Assembly: GCF_029851875.1 (NCBI RefSeq)
Contig: NZ_JARKVC010000028.1
Span: forward strand, 1-64,000
Origin: Actinomyces sp.
Lineage (GTDB): Bacteria > Actinomycetota > Actinomycetes > Actinomycetales > Actinomycetaceae
Length of the DNA stretch: 64,000 nt
Reading direction: 5' to 3'
Shown: positions 1-9,800 of the stretch, piece by piece
Layout: each line of letters starts with the position of its first letter
Numbering within the stretch: the first letter of the stretch is position 1
Made by a program: the position numbers and the translations under genes
The notes under the pieces: generated by a model
Database searches by the model: none
What the model was told of the DNA's origin: nothing
Seen by the model: only the letters and a program-made list of their open reading frames with translations

Positions 1-998
<998 letters not shown>

Positions 999-1325
999 CA
1001 AAAACACCAACCATAAACCAGACCCACCACAAACCAAGACAGCAGACCCAGCCACAGCAAGCATCACAAAGCCCAGAAAACCAGACCAAGGCCCAACCCA
1101 CCCCCACCCAGCCCCCACAAAAATGAAGAAAAGGCAGGAAAGCAGGCAAACCAAAAACAAAAATCAAGAACAACCAGACCCAACCACCACAACAGCAGCC
1201 AGACCCAGCCATCCCCAACCATGGCATAAAAAACATGACACACTATCGAGTTCTCAAACAACACACCCATGAGGTTCTCCCGAAGGCTTTTGGCCTCTCG
1301 TTCCGCCCCTCAAGGCGACTGGACT
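999..1325 (-). promoter_or_regulatory. 16S rRNA leader with GAGAACTC-GATAGTGTG box
   Basis: This is the transcribed leader between the rRNA promoter and 16S, with no gene in it. On the minus strand a box reading GAGAACTCGATAGTGTG lies at about 1238..1256. The same motif precedes 16S and 23S genes in many actinobacteria and is thought to act in processing or antitermination. From 1001 to 1240 the leader RNA is almost entirely G and U: I count only 8 A and about 31 C in 240 bases. Confidence 0.7.
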
Positions 1326-1355
1326 AGATTAATTGGAAGATTTCGTTTCCGTCAA
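1326..1355 (-). promoter_or_regulatory. Candidate rRNA promoter, proximal
   Basis: On the minus strand TTGACG (1350..1355) and TAATCT (1326..1331) are separated by 18 bases. This fits a sigma-70-type promoter firing towards 16S, with a start near 1319, just upstream of the leader box. It is inferred from the hexamers only. Confidence 0.55.
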
Positions 1356-1458
1356 GTCGAGAATTCGTGATCCCGATCTCTTGGGCTCGATTTCGAACCA
1401 ATTACCTTTATCCAGTTGACTGCCTTGGAACCATTGGCTCCGTGCGGCAGCGAGGAGT

Positions 1459-1489
1459 ACTTTAACCATCCCATCCCGGCACTGGTCAA
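1459..1489 (-). promoter_or_regulatory. Candidate rRNA promoter, distal
   Basis: On the minus strand TTGACC (1484..1489) and TAAAGT (1459..1464) are separated by 19 bases, about 130 bp upstream of the proximal rRNA promoter. Tandem promoters before rRNA operons are common. The spacing is long, so this one is less certain. Confidence 0.4.
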
Positions 1490-1554
1490 CTTGATTCCGC
1501 GTGACGCTGGACACCCTTTCTTTGGGCTCGTGCGACCTCCCCTTTCGAGGCATA

Positions 1555-1625
1555 TCGCTTCAGGCCGCGAACAGTCAGCCCCAGGCCGGGCAGCGCCGCT
1601 CTCGACTGTCCACAGCCTGAAGCGA
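1555..1625. repeat. 71-bp palindromic repeat, copy 1
   Basis: The left arm is 1555..1576, the centre is 27 bases, and the right arm is 1604..1625. The arms are 22 bases and pair with three mismatches. The arm core TCGCTTCAGGCC...GAACAGTC recurs at 42689..42759 and 47250..47320 with the same 27-base centre. This copy lies between the tRNA-Ala terminator and the rRNA promoters. Confidence 0.8.
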
Positions 1626-1650
1626 CGGGGGAGAGCCGGATCAGACGCAA

Positions 1651-1681
1651 CGATGCCCGGACCTCACAGGTCCGGGCATCG
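1651..1681 (-). terminator. Hairpin terminator after tRNA-Ala
   Basis: A perfect 13-bp inverted repeat (1651..1663 with 1669..1681) with a 5-base loop sits 8 bases beyond the 3' end of the tRNA on the minus strand. There is no good T-run behind it, which is usual for high-GC actinobacteria. Confidence 0.7.
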
Positions 1682-1689
1682 ATTTCTCG

Positions 1690-1762
1690 TGGAGCTAGGG
1701 GGATTCGAACCCCCGACCTTCTCATTGCGAACGAGACGCGCTACCAACTGCGCCATAGCCCC
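1690..1762 (-). tRNA. tRNA-Ala (anticodon CGC)
   Basis: On the minus strand 73 bases fold into a full cloverleaf. The acceptor stem GGGGCTA pairs with TAGCTCC and contains the G3:U70 pair that marks alanine tRNAs. The anticodon loop TTCGCAA gives CGC, which reads GCG. The discriminator base is A and CCA is not encoded. Confidence 0.96.
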
Positions 1763-1865
1763 AGGTGCCCGACGATCGTAGCACCGTCGGGGCCCAGGCC
1801 CGCAACCTGGGACACCGTGAGGCCAGCCACGACTCTCACCACCCCGATATCCGCCCTCGGACCGA

Positions 1866-2975
1866 TCAGGCTCCCGCCGCGCGCCGGCGCTGCAGGACGG
1901 CATCGAGGTCGATCGGCTGACGCGGCTCCTCCCCGACCTCGCGGGCGGCCAGGCTCCGCACAGCCTTTGGCCGCATCGGTACCGGCGCGGACGGTGCGGC
2001 CGTCTCCTCCAGGTCCTCCACCCGACGCCTGGGGGCCGTGGCGACCAGCGTGTAGGTCGGAGCCGGCACCTGCACAGGCTGCCAGCCCTGTGGCGGCGTC
2101 TGGGTCGAGGCCTCGCGCACCAGCCGTGCCGCCTTCGGCGCCGTGGACACGGAGGTCTGCGCCGCAGGGGCAGCCTTCTCGCGCTCCTGCACGGCCACGG
2201 TCCCAGGCTCCCTCACCTCCGCCGAGGCGGTCGGCCGTGTTGCCACGGCCTCCTTGGTGACCTCGCCCCGGGCGGTCCCGCTCGCCGCCACCTCCTGGCG
2301 AGCAGCCGTGGCAGCGGGGTCGTGCGCAGCCTCAAGCGGTGCGGTCTGAGCAGCCTCCTCGGTCTGAGCCGCCTTCTGCGGGACGAGCGACGCAGCAACC
2401 TGCGTCGGGCACTGCCCAGTCAGGCGCTCCAGCTCAGCCTCCAGCTCCGCGATCCGACGGCGCTCACGCCGCTCCGCCTGCTGCCCAGCCAGGACAGCGC
2501 GCCGCCCGGCCGCCATGGAGGCCACCAAGAGCGCCGCAGGCACCAGGGCGGGCCACCAAGGCAGGACCGTCAGCGCCGCAACGACCCCGACCCCGAGCAG
2601 CACCCCCACCAGGGCGCACGCAACGACGGACCTGTGTGAGGCTGCGGCTCGACGGCGCTCTCGCGCCTGCGCGTGCGCCCTCCTGGCTCGCACCAGATCC
2701 CGCTCAGTGCGCAGGGCTCGCACGTTCCTGACTGCAGGCCTGTTCATCGCCCTGACCTCCGGTCGTCGTCGAAAGATCTCTGCGTGTCCGCTCTCGGGAC
2801 AGGTCTCGCCTCCGGCCTGAGTCTGCGGTCCTACGGCCAGGAGCCGTAGCTGCGAGGAGTAACGGTCCTCAACCCGCGAGTGCCCCAGGACCTCCCGGCG
2901 TCCGACCAGGATCGGGAGCAGGTACACAGCGAGAACCGCGACGAGCGCTATCAGTGCCCAGATCTCGATTCCCAC
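1866..2975 (-). CDS. GlpR/SepX-like actinobacterial membrane protein
   Basis: A 369-residue membrane protein with no enzyme motif. A transmembrane helix lies at about residues 5-23, a basic linker follows, two further hydrophobic segments span about 116-156, then a short coiled coil (RRERRRIAELEAELERL) and a long Ala/Glu/Pro-rich tail ending in DLDAVLQRRR. I chose the GTG at 2975 because the conserved-looking protein starts at GIEIWALIA. An in-frame upstream start at 3020 adds only low-complexity sequence. The gene follows the MoeA/Glp gene on the same strand after 177 bp. In Corynebacterium a gephyrin-like Glp binds FtsZ and partners with the membrane protein GlpR, and Streptomyces SepX is a related division protein. 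Assignment here rests on position and topology, not on alignment. Confidence 0.6.
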   Translation of the reverse strand: MGIEIWALIALVAVLAVYLLPILVGRREVLGHSRVEDRYSSQLRLLAVGPQTQAGGETCPESGHAEIFRRRPEVRAMNRPAVRNVRALRTERDLVRARRAHAQARERRRAAASHRSVVACALVGVLLGVGVVAALTVLPWWPALVPAALLVASMAAGRRAVLAGQQAERRERRRIAELEAELERLTGQCPTQVAASLVPQKAAQTEEAAQTAPLEAAHDPAATAARQEVAASGTARGEVTKEAVATRPTASAEVREPGTVAVQEREKAAPAAQTSVSTAPKAARLVREASTQTPPQGWQPVQVPAPTYTLVATAPRRRVEDLEETAAPSAPVPMRPKAVRSLAAREVGEEPRQPIDLDAVLQRRRAAGA

Positions 2976-3152
2976 GCGTCTACCGTATGCGGGCCACCGC
3001 GCGCGGGGCGGCAGGAACACGGCGTGTTGAGGACACCGCGCAGCCAGTCACAGCAAGGACCCCCAGCCAGTGAATCACGTCAGTCACACTGGCCTCACGC
3101 GCCCCGCAAGACATCACTGAAGGCGGCAGCCCCTGACGACCCGACCTCGTCC

Positions 3153-4364
3153 TCAGGAGTCCAGCAGCAGGCAGTGCAGCAGGTCCCCAGCCACAACCGT
3201 CCGAGTCTCCTCGGGAACCACCGCGATGGCGTTGGCCTGCGCCAGCCCGGACAGCCGGGCCCGGCCCGGCTCCGCCGTCGGCTCAGCGACGTAACCCTTG
3301 CTCGGCGAGCCGCTCAGGTGTACCGGCACGAACTGGCGCTGGTGGGCCGGAGAGTGCCAGCCGGTCGCGACCTTGGCCGGCAGGGAGGAGCGGTGCAGGG
3401 AGGAGCGCCCGGCGATCTGTCGCAGCACCGGACGCACAAAGGTCTCGAAGGCGATCTGTGCGCTGACCGGGTCCCCGGGAAGGCAGAAGATCGGGGTGCC
3501 GTCTACGGTGCCCACTCCCAGCTGACGGCCCGGGGACATGGCCACGGCGTCAAAACGCACCGAGCCCAGAGGCGCTAGGACCTCCTTGACCGTGTCTCCC
3601 TGCCCCACGGACAGGCCACCGGTGGTGATCAGGACGTCCGCGCGCACCAGCTGGTCCTCGATCGTCTCGCTCAGCGCCCGCAGCTCGTCCGGCACCGCCG
3701 CCACCCGGAAGGCCTGTCCGCCGGCGTCAGCCACCGCCGAGGCCAGCGCGTGGCCGTTGGCGTCAAAGACGTCCCCGGGCTCACGAGCCGCACCCGGCTC
3801 CACGATCTCGTCACCGATAGACACGATGACCACGCGCGGGGCGGGGTGCACCTTGAGGCGGTGACGCCCGATCCCGGCCGCCAGGGCCACGTGCCGCGCC
3901 GAGATCCTCATGCCCTCAACCAGGACCGTCTGCCCAGCGCGCACGTCCTCCGCACGCTGACGCACGTTGGCCCCTGCCTCGACCTGTACGCGCACCTGGA
4001 CCCGCGAGGTCCCGCGGTCGGTGTCCTGCCAGGCCACGACGGCGTCAGCCCCCAGCGGCATGGGCGCACCGGAGTCGATCAGGATCGCCGTGCCCGGCAC
4101 CAGCCGGGTGGGGCGCATGTCCCCTGCCCGCACCGCGTCCATCACCTCCAGGGTCACGAGGCTGGAGGCCGAGGCCCCGGCCAGGTCGGCCACGGCCACC
4201 GCGTAGCCGTCGATGCCGGCCAGGTCCACCGCCGGGAGGTCCAGGTCTGCCACCACGTCCTCAGCCAGGACGCATCCCACCGCGTCAAGCAGGACGACGT
4301 CGAGCGGTGCAGCCGCCTGTGCAATATCCAGGCAGGCAGCCAGGTGCTCCGCGACCGTTCTCAT
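3153..4364 (-). CDS. MoeA/gephyrin-like molybdopterin molybdotransferase (Glp-type candidate)
   Basis: A 403-residue MoeA family protein. Diagnostic motifs are AGIDGYAV near the N-terminus, DSGAPMPLGADAVV, GDEIVEPG, the MPT-binding core TTGGLSVGQGDTVKEV and SPGRQLGVG, and the C-terminal domain IV. MoeA inserts molybdenum into adenylated molybdopterin. The corynebacterial gephyrin-like Glp has instead been recruited to cell division by binding FtsZ. I chose ATG 4364 because GGAGG at 4370..4374 is 5 bases upstream; the adjacent ATG at 4367 is too close. The gene is divergent from 5-formyl-THF cyclo-ligase and precedes the GlpR/SepX-like gene. No other molybdenum cofactor gene is in the window, which favours the division role, but enzymatic MoeA activity cannot be excluded. 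Confidence 0.85.
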   Translation of the reverse strand: MRTVAEHLAACLDIAQAAAPLDVVLLDAVGCVLAEDVVADLDLPAVDLAGIDGYAVAVADLAGASASSLVTLEVMDAVRAGDMRPTRLVPGTAILIDSGAPMPLGADAVVAWQDTDRGTSRVQVRVQVEAGANVRQRAEDVRAGQTVLVEGMRISARHVALAAGIGRHRLKVHPAPRVVIVSIGDEIVEPGAAREPGDVFDANGHALASAVADAGGQAFRVAAVPDELRALSETIEDQLVRADVLITTGGLSVGQGDTVKEVLAPLGSVRFDAVAMSPGRQLGVGTVDGTPIFCLPGDPVSAQIAFETFVRPVLRQIAGRSSLHRSSLPAKVATGWHSPAHQRQFVPVHLSGSPSKGYVAEPTAEPGRARLSGLAQANAIAVVPEETRTVVAGDLLHCLLLDS

Positions 4365-4506
4365 CATGGCCTCCGTGTGACAACCGGTAGTGGGCCAAGA
4401 CGCCCCACAGCCCTCAGCGTACCCGGCAGCCCTGCGCCCCCTGCCCACGGCCAGCCGATGGGCATGTCCGTTCGGCCTGCCACGCAGGACCTGCGAGGAT
4501 AGGGCC

Positions 4507-5160
4507 ATGAGCTGCGACGCGCGTGAGCTTCCCACCACCGAGGGACAAGAGGTTGACGACGCGAAGGACGCACTGCGCAGTGTGCTGCGACGCGACCGGC
4601 GTCAGCACCACCGTCATCCCGAGCACGGGCACGACGCCGTGTGCGAGGCGCTGACCGAGCACGCGATGGAGGCCGTGGGCGGCCTGAGCTCGGTGGCCGC
4701 CTACGTCTCCGTCTCTCATGAGCCGTGCACCCGCCTGCTGCTAGACCGCCTGCACGAGCGCGGCACCCGCGTCCTCCTGCCCGTCCTCGGCCCGCACCTG
4801 GCGCGCTCCTGGGGCTACTTCAAGGGTTCGGCGGACCTGGCCGAGCGGGCACCGGGGCGTCCGCCCGAGCCCAGCGGGCAGGCACTGCCCCCTGAGGAGA
4901 TCAGCAAGGTCGAGGCCCTCATCATCCCCGCGCTCGCCGTCGACCGCGCCGGACGGCGCCTGGGGCAGGGGGGCGGCTGGTACGACCGCATGCTCCCGCT
5001 GCGCGCCCAGGGCGTGCAGGTCTTCGCCATGGTCCACTCCGACGAGCTAGTGACCGGCCCCTTGCCCACTGAGGCCCACGACGAGCCGGTCGACGCCGTC
5101 ATCACCCCCGAGCAGTGGTTCCTCCTGGAGGGCTCCGCCTTCCAGGCAGCCTCCCACTGA
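4507..5160 (+). CDS. 5-formyltetrahydrofolate cyclo-ligase
   Basis: A 217-residue protein that converts 5-formyl-THF and ATP to 5,10-methenyl-THF. The family signature is clear at the C-terminal half: PALAVDRAGRRLGQGGGWYDRML, whose Gly-rich stretch binds ATP and folate, followed by the acidic AVITPE end. ATG 4507 is preceded by GAGGAT. The gene starts a plus-strand run with the SAF protein and mscL, an order seen in many actinobacteria. It is divergent from the MoeA/Glp gene, sharing about 140 bp of upstream sequence. Confidence 0.9.
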   Translation: MSCDARELPTTEGQEVDDAKDALRSVLRRDRRQHHRHPEHGHDAVCEALTEHAMEAVGGLSSVAAYVSVSHEPCTRLLLDRLHERGTRVLLPVLGPHLARSWGYFKGSADLAERAPGRPPEPSGQALPPEEISKVEALIIPALAVDRAGRRLGQGGGWYDRMLPLRAQGVQVFAMVHSDELVTGPLPTEAHDEPVDAVITPEQWFLLEGSAFQAASH

Positions 5161-5331
5161 CGACGGCGCAGTCCGCCTCACCCCTCTGAGCCCCCTGCCG
5201 CCTCCGGTACCGCCGTGCCCGCAGGGCGGCACGAGCGCTCGGGCTCCACAGGCAGGCGCCGTGACACCCTTCTCCACAGAGCTCGACAGACCCGCTGGCG
5301 CTGGGACACAGCGCCGTCTCACCCTGGAGCC

Positions 5332-6003
5332 ATGGCTCTGCTCCGTCACCGCGCCCAGGACCGCGCACCACGACCCGTCCCCTCCCTCCTCCTGTGGCGC
5401 TGGCGCCACCTCGTGGTCGGGCTGTGCGTCGGGGCCGCCGTGCTGGTCACGCTCTCGCTCCTTCGCCCCGGCCCGGGGGAGGTGAGTGAGGTCGTCGTGA
5501 CCACACGCCAGGTGGTGGCCGGTGAGGTCCTCCAGGACGCTGACCTCGCCCGCCGCGAGCTGCCCGTCGCGGCGCTGCCCCGGGCCGGGCTGGCCGACGG
5601 CGACGTCGTCGGTACGCGAGCCGCTGTCACCCTGGAGGAGGGCACGGTGCTCACGACCTCGATGACCAGCCAGCCGCTGGTCACCGACCTCACGCCACAC
5701 GAACGCGTGGTCCAGGTGCCGGTGGAGGTCGGGGCCGAGCTCGCCACGCCTGGCGCCGTCGTCGACCTGGTGGCTGAGGCGTCCCAGGTGGGCGACGGCG
5801 CTGACGGGGGCACGGCAGCCGCGGCCCCCGCGGTCATCTGCGAGGGTGCCCGGGTCCTGCTCACGCAGCATGAAGGAGACACTGACCAATGGGGTGGTGG
5901 GAGCACAGTCACACTTATTACTCTTGCCGTTCCCGCCAGCACGGCTAGCCTGGTCGTAGGAGCCGCCACCCATGGCGCGCTCGGGCTCGTGCTCAGTCCC
6001 TGA
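5332..6003 (+). CDS. SAF-domain membrane protein (CpaB/RcpC-like)
   Basis: A 223-residue protein with one N-terminal membrane helix (about residues 28-45, VVGLCVGAAVLVTLSLL) and an outside SAF domain (VTTRQVVAGEVLQDADLARREL), the fold of flagellar and pilus assembly proteins FlgA/CpaB. Its role in this location is not known. The gene lies between the folate cyclo-ligase and mscL, a conserved actinobacterial arrangement. ATG 5332 has only a weak GGAG close upstream, so the start is moderately certain. An upstream in-frame ATG at 5215 adds Arg-rich sequence unlike the family. Confidence 0.75.
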   Translation: MALLRHRAQDRAPRPVPSLLLWRWRHLVVGLCVGAAVLVTLSLLRPGPGEVSEVVVTTRQVVAGEVLQDADLARRELPVAALPRAGLADGDVVGTRAAVTLEEGTVLTTSMTSQPLVTDLTPHERVVQVPVEVGAELATPGAVVDLVAEASQVGDGADGGTAAAAPAVICEGARVLLTQHEGDTDQWGGGSTVTLITLAVPASTASLVVGAATHGALGLVLSP

Positions 6004-6100
6004 GTCAGTCCCGCAGCCCGGAGAGCACCCGCCACGGCGCTGTCGCTCAGACACCTCCACGCCGCCCACGCGGTGGCGTGATCACCGAAAGGCCTCCCTC

Positions 6101-6496
6101 ATGCTGAAGGGCTTCCGCGACTTCATCGCCCAGGGCAACGTCATCGACCTGGCCGTCGCCGTCATCATCGGCGCCGCCTTCTCCCCGATCGTCAAAGCCG
6201 TCACCAACGTCCTGCTCAACATCATCGGCGCCGTCGTCGGCTCACCGAACTTCGACTCGCTCGGTGCCTTCTCCATCAACGGCTCCGACCCGATCCAGCC
6301 GGGCACCATCCTCACCGCAGTCGTCAACTTCCTGCTGGTGGCCGCAGCGATCTACTTCTGCGTCGTCGTCCCGATGAACAAGCTCAAGGAGCGCACCCGC
6401 AAGGCCCAGGAGATCGAGGCCGCTGACGAGGTCCCGGCTCCCTCTGAGACCGAGCTGCTCGTCCAGATCCGCGACCTGCTCGCCGACAGGAAGTGA
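6101..6496 (+). CDS. mscL: Large-conductance mechanosensitive channel MscL
   Basis: A 131-residue inner-membrane channel that opens under membrane tension to release solutes on osmotic downshock. The N-terminal MLKGFRDFIAQGNVIDLAV and first pore helix AVIIGAAFSPIV are canonical, the second helix is FLLVAAAIYFCVVVP, and a charged C-terminal bundle follows. ATG 6101 is preceded by GAAAGG with 8-base spacing. The gene is followed directly by a strong palindrome that probably ends transcription. Confidence 0.96.
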   Translation: MLKGFRDFIAQGNVIDLAVAVIIGAAFSPIVKAVTNVLLNIIGAVVGSPNFDSLGAFSINGSDPIQPGTILTAVVNFLLVAAAIYFCVVVPMNKLKERTRKAQEIEAADEVPAPSETELLVQIRDLLADRK

Positions 6497-6525
6497 GCCC
6501 GGCGGCCGCCTGGCCGCTGCTCACG

Positions 6526-6567
6526 GACGACGCCCCGTGACGACCATGGTCGTCACGGGGCGTCGTC
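6526..6567 (+). terminator. Perfect 42-bp palindrome after mscL
   Basis: Two 21-base arms (6526..6546 and 6547..6567) are perfectly complementary with no spacer. The position, about 30 bp past the mscL stop, fits a terminator. It would also serve the convergent minus-strand gene ending at 6622. No T-run follows. Confidence 0.7.
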
Positions 6568-6621
6568 ATGTCCACGGCTGGTGAGGCCGTGTCTCCCGCA
6601 GGAGACGAGATCCAGCGCGTG

Positions 6622-6846
6622 TCACCCCCAGTGCGGGGGGACGTCACGCAGCAGGCGGGCGTCGTTGGCGTGCTCGCCGGCGCCGTCGGCACGCGAGAGC
6701 GCGTCCGTGAGAGCGTCCACGTGACGACGACGCTCCTCCTCGGCAGCCGCTTCCGGCAGCTCTCCGCGCGCCACCCGGACCTGGTCCGCCTGTGAGAGGA
6801 CCACCACCCTGCGACGGCGCCTGCCCAGGCACCCTGGCTCAGTCAT
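6622..6846 (-). CDS. Small conserved-looking protein coupled to the helicase-like gene
   Basis: A 74-residue soluble protein of unknown function with an Arg-rich start, then a charged helical body (ELPEAAAEEERRRHVDALTD) and an end reading RDVPPHWG. Its ATG at 6844..6846 overlaps the TGA of the upstream 1,450-residue gene by 8 bases on the same strand, the usual sign of translational coupling. Codon use and composition look like real protein, unlike the other frames here. The opposite-strand frame at 6568..6795 looks random. I recognise no family. Confidence 0.72.
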   Translation of the reverse strand: MTEPGCLGRRRRRVVVLSQADQVRVARGELPEAAAEEERRRHVDALTDALSRADGAGEHANDARLLRDVPPHWG

Positions 6847-9800
6847 CAGCCTGGGCGCGCGTGCGCGTGACCGCGTGGGTGAGCACCGCGTCCACGCCCG
6901 AGCCCCGACGCAGCAGGGCCAGGGTAGCACGCAGCTCCTCGACCTCGGCCTCGACGCTACGCTCGATACCGTCGGAGCGGATCCAGGCCACAAGATCGTC
7001 GAGCTGGTCGTCGGAGTAGGCCTGCAGCGGCAGCCCCTGCGCGATCGGGGGCCGTAGCCCTCGCGCCGGCTCGCGCTCCTCCTGCTCAGCGCCGTCAGCC
7101 TCGGTCTGCTCGCCGCTGTCCATGTTGAGCTCGGCCGGAGGCGCGGCCACCACCTGCTCGGCGCGCTCCCGCTCAGCCTCACGCTCGCTGAGCACCGCGA
7201 GCACCTCGTTCTCGATCGCGGTGGCCTCAGCCTCCGGGTCCACAAAGACCGAGACGGAGAAGGCCGTGTAGACCCGCCACCCACGACGCCGCAGACGCTC
7301 AACCCAGTGGCGGTCGCGACGCCGCAGGCTCTTGTGCGCCACATAGTCGGCGTCGTCAGTGAGCACCGCGACGAAGAGCTCACCGGGATAGTCCGGGTGC
7401 CCGATCGCCAGCGGGATCCGCGTGCCTGCCTCCAGCCCGTAGCGGGGTACCACAGTCAGTCCCTTGCGCCACAGACGCTCGGCAAGGTCCACCAGCAACG
7501 GATCCGGGTACTCCTGGCTGCCCTGGGCGTCGTCCTGCGCCAGGCCGGCCGCCCGCACGAGAAGCTGGTAGAGCAGCTGCGCCCCGGGAGCGTGCAGACG
7601 CTCCGGGTCAATGTCCTGCGGTGCGAGGCAGGAGACCACCTGGGTGGTCCCACGCGAGGCGCACAGCGCCTCCACCAGGCTCACCATCCCGCTCGGCTCA
7701 GAGACGGCACCAAAGCTGTGGATCGTCCGCCCGTGCGGGGTCTTGGCATAGCCCACACTGAGGATGACGTGGTCACGGCGCAGCGAGCGCGCCTCTGACA
7801 GGTCCACGACCACGAAAGGCTCGGCGATCCCGCCGGCAAAGAACTCCTCCAGAGCCGGTGAACCGACCACCGCCGCGGTGGTCGCGCGCCGGATCTGCTC
7901 GGCGTGCCGGGCGTTGAGCGCCACGACTCCCAGAGACTGCTCCGGGTGGGCCAGGGCGTGATCGATGACCAGGTCGACGACCCGGTCCACCTCGGCCTGC
8001 ACCGACTCCACGGCCGTCTGACCGGGGGCCGGCATCCCTCGCCCGTCCACCAGCTCCAGGCTGAGGGGGGCCGCACCCGGGGGCGAGGGAATCGCCTCGA
8101 CGACGTCGCCGTAGCCGTGGGTGGCCAGGAAGGAGGCGATCTGGGCGTCCAGGCTGTTGCGCGTGGTCGGCAGCGTGACTGAGGGCAGCAGCGAGCCGAG
8201 CTCGGCCGCCAGCCCCGTGGGCTCACGCCGAGGATCGCCGACGACGATCACCTGCTCGGCCCGGACGAAGGCCGGCAGCACCTGGCACACCGGCATGTGG
8301 GCACTGGCGTCCAGGACCGCCAGACCCACCAGAGCCTGGGGATCGAGGACCTGTGGGACCAGAGTGGGCGGGACGATCCACACCGGCTTGACCACCATCG
8401 CCAGCGGGTGCTCTGCCAGGATCTCCCGCAACGGCACGCCGTCGTCACGCGAGAGCGCCACGTACAGCGCCCGGGCGGCGTCCTTGTCCGCCTCCACCGC
8501 CAAGCGCACCCGGCGGGCGTAGGCCTGTGCCACCGGCCCGGCCAGGGAGGTGGACTGCTCGGCGTCCAGCTCACGCAGACGAGCCTGGCGCTCGGTCAGG
8601 ACGCCGGAGTCGAGCCCGGCAAGGTCAGGGTCCGTCCCCAGCAGGTGCGCCAGCAGCGAGGTCCACCAGCAGTACTCCAGCTCGGTGTCCAGGTCCTCCT
8701 CATCCACACCGCGCGAGGCGAGATCGGCAACAAGCTCTCCCAGGCCCAGCTCGCCGAGCTGACCCATGACCCGGTTGATCTCCGGGAGCTTTTGTGCCGT
8801 GACGTCGTCGTCCGCCAGGGCCCGCACGCGCCCCAGCAGCAGGGGCAGGGCCACGCCCATGAGGTCAGGGACGTCGTCGGCCGTGGCGAGCATAGGCTGC
8901 AGCTCCTCCACAGCCTGCTTGGCCCGCCTGGCCGTGGCCTGCATGCCGTCCAGGCCCGCAGGAAGCTCAGGCCAGCCGCTGGTGGGCTCATACAGGCGCC
9001 AGGCCTCGCGACGGTGCTGGACCTTGACCAGCTCAGCGTGGAGGTCCTCCACCGGGCGACCTGGGCGCACCAGGTCCTTGGCCTGCTTGATGAAGCGGCG
9101 GCGTGTCGCCCCCGACATCTCGATGGAGCGCTCCTCGCGCCACTGCCGGGTCGCCGTAGCGATGACCATGTCCGCTGCCGAGCGCTCGAAGACGGCGGGG
9201 ACAAAGACGTCCAGGGAGTCACGTAGCCCGTCGAGCAACTCCAGCTGGGCGCACCACTGCGTCAGGGTCAGCGCCCGGGTCAGGCCGCACTGCTCGGCCA
9301 CCAGGGCAGCGTCCTTCTCAATGGCCGGCAGAAGCTCGTCAGCAAGCTCGGCGAGCCGGCTCAGGGCGTCAGTAGCCTGATCGATATCAGCCACCGTGAT
9401 GCCGTTCCACGCCGAGCTCGCCGTGCTGGGCGTGAGCAGCTCCAGGCCGTGGGCACGGTGAAGGAGCGTGCGCGCCTGGTCCAGGCCCTCCTCGCCCAGA
9501 CGCTCCAGCATCCCCCGCTCCACACGCGCCCCGGTATGCCGGCGGGAGCGACCGGTAGTGAACTTAGCCAGGTGCTGCAGCGCCTCGTAGGCGGAGACCC
9601 CCCATGGCTGGCGGGCAACGTGGAGCGCCTCCAGCGAGGAGGTCAGGCGCTCACGCACCTCACCCAGCTGCTCACGCAGGCTGAGGATCCCAGGTACGTC
9701 CAGTGCCGGGGGCTCCACACCGAGGGAGTCCTTGATGGACTCAGCGGCGTGCAGCCGCCAGCCGGCGTCCTCGGTCAGGTCGACGACGAGGTCCCCCAGA

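Noticed and set aside
1690-1762. tRNA-Ala as an integration site with a mobile element
   Set aside because: No integrase, duplicated tRNA end or foreign gene block lies on either side. The same holds for tRNA-Arg and tRNA-Thr.
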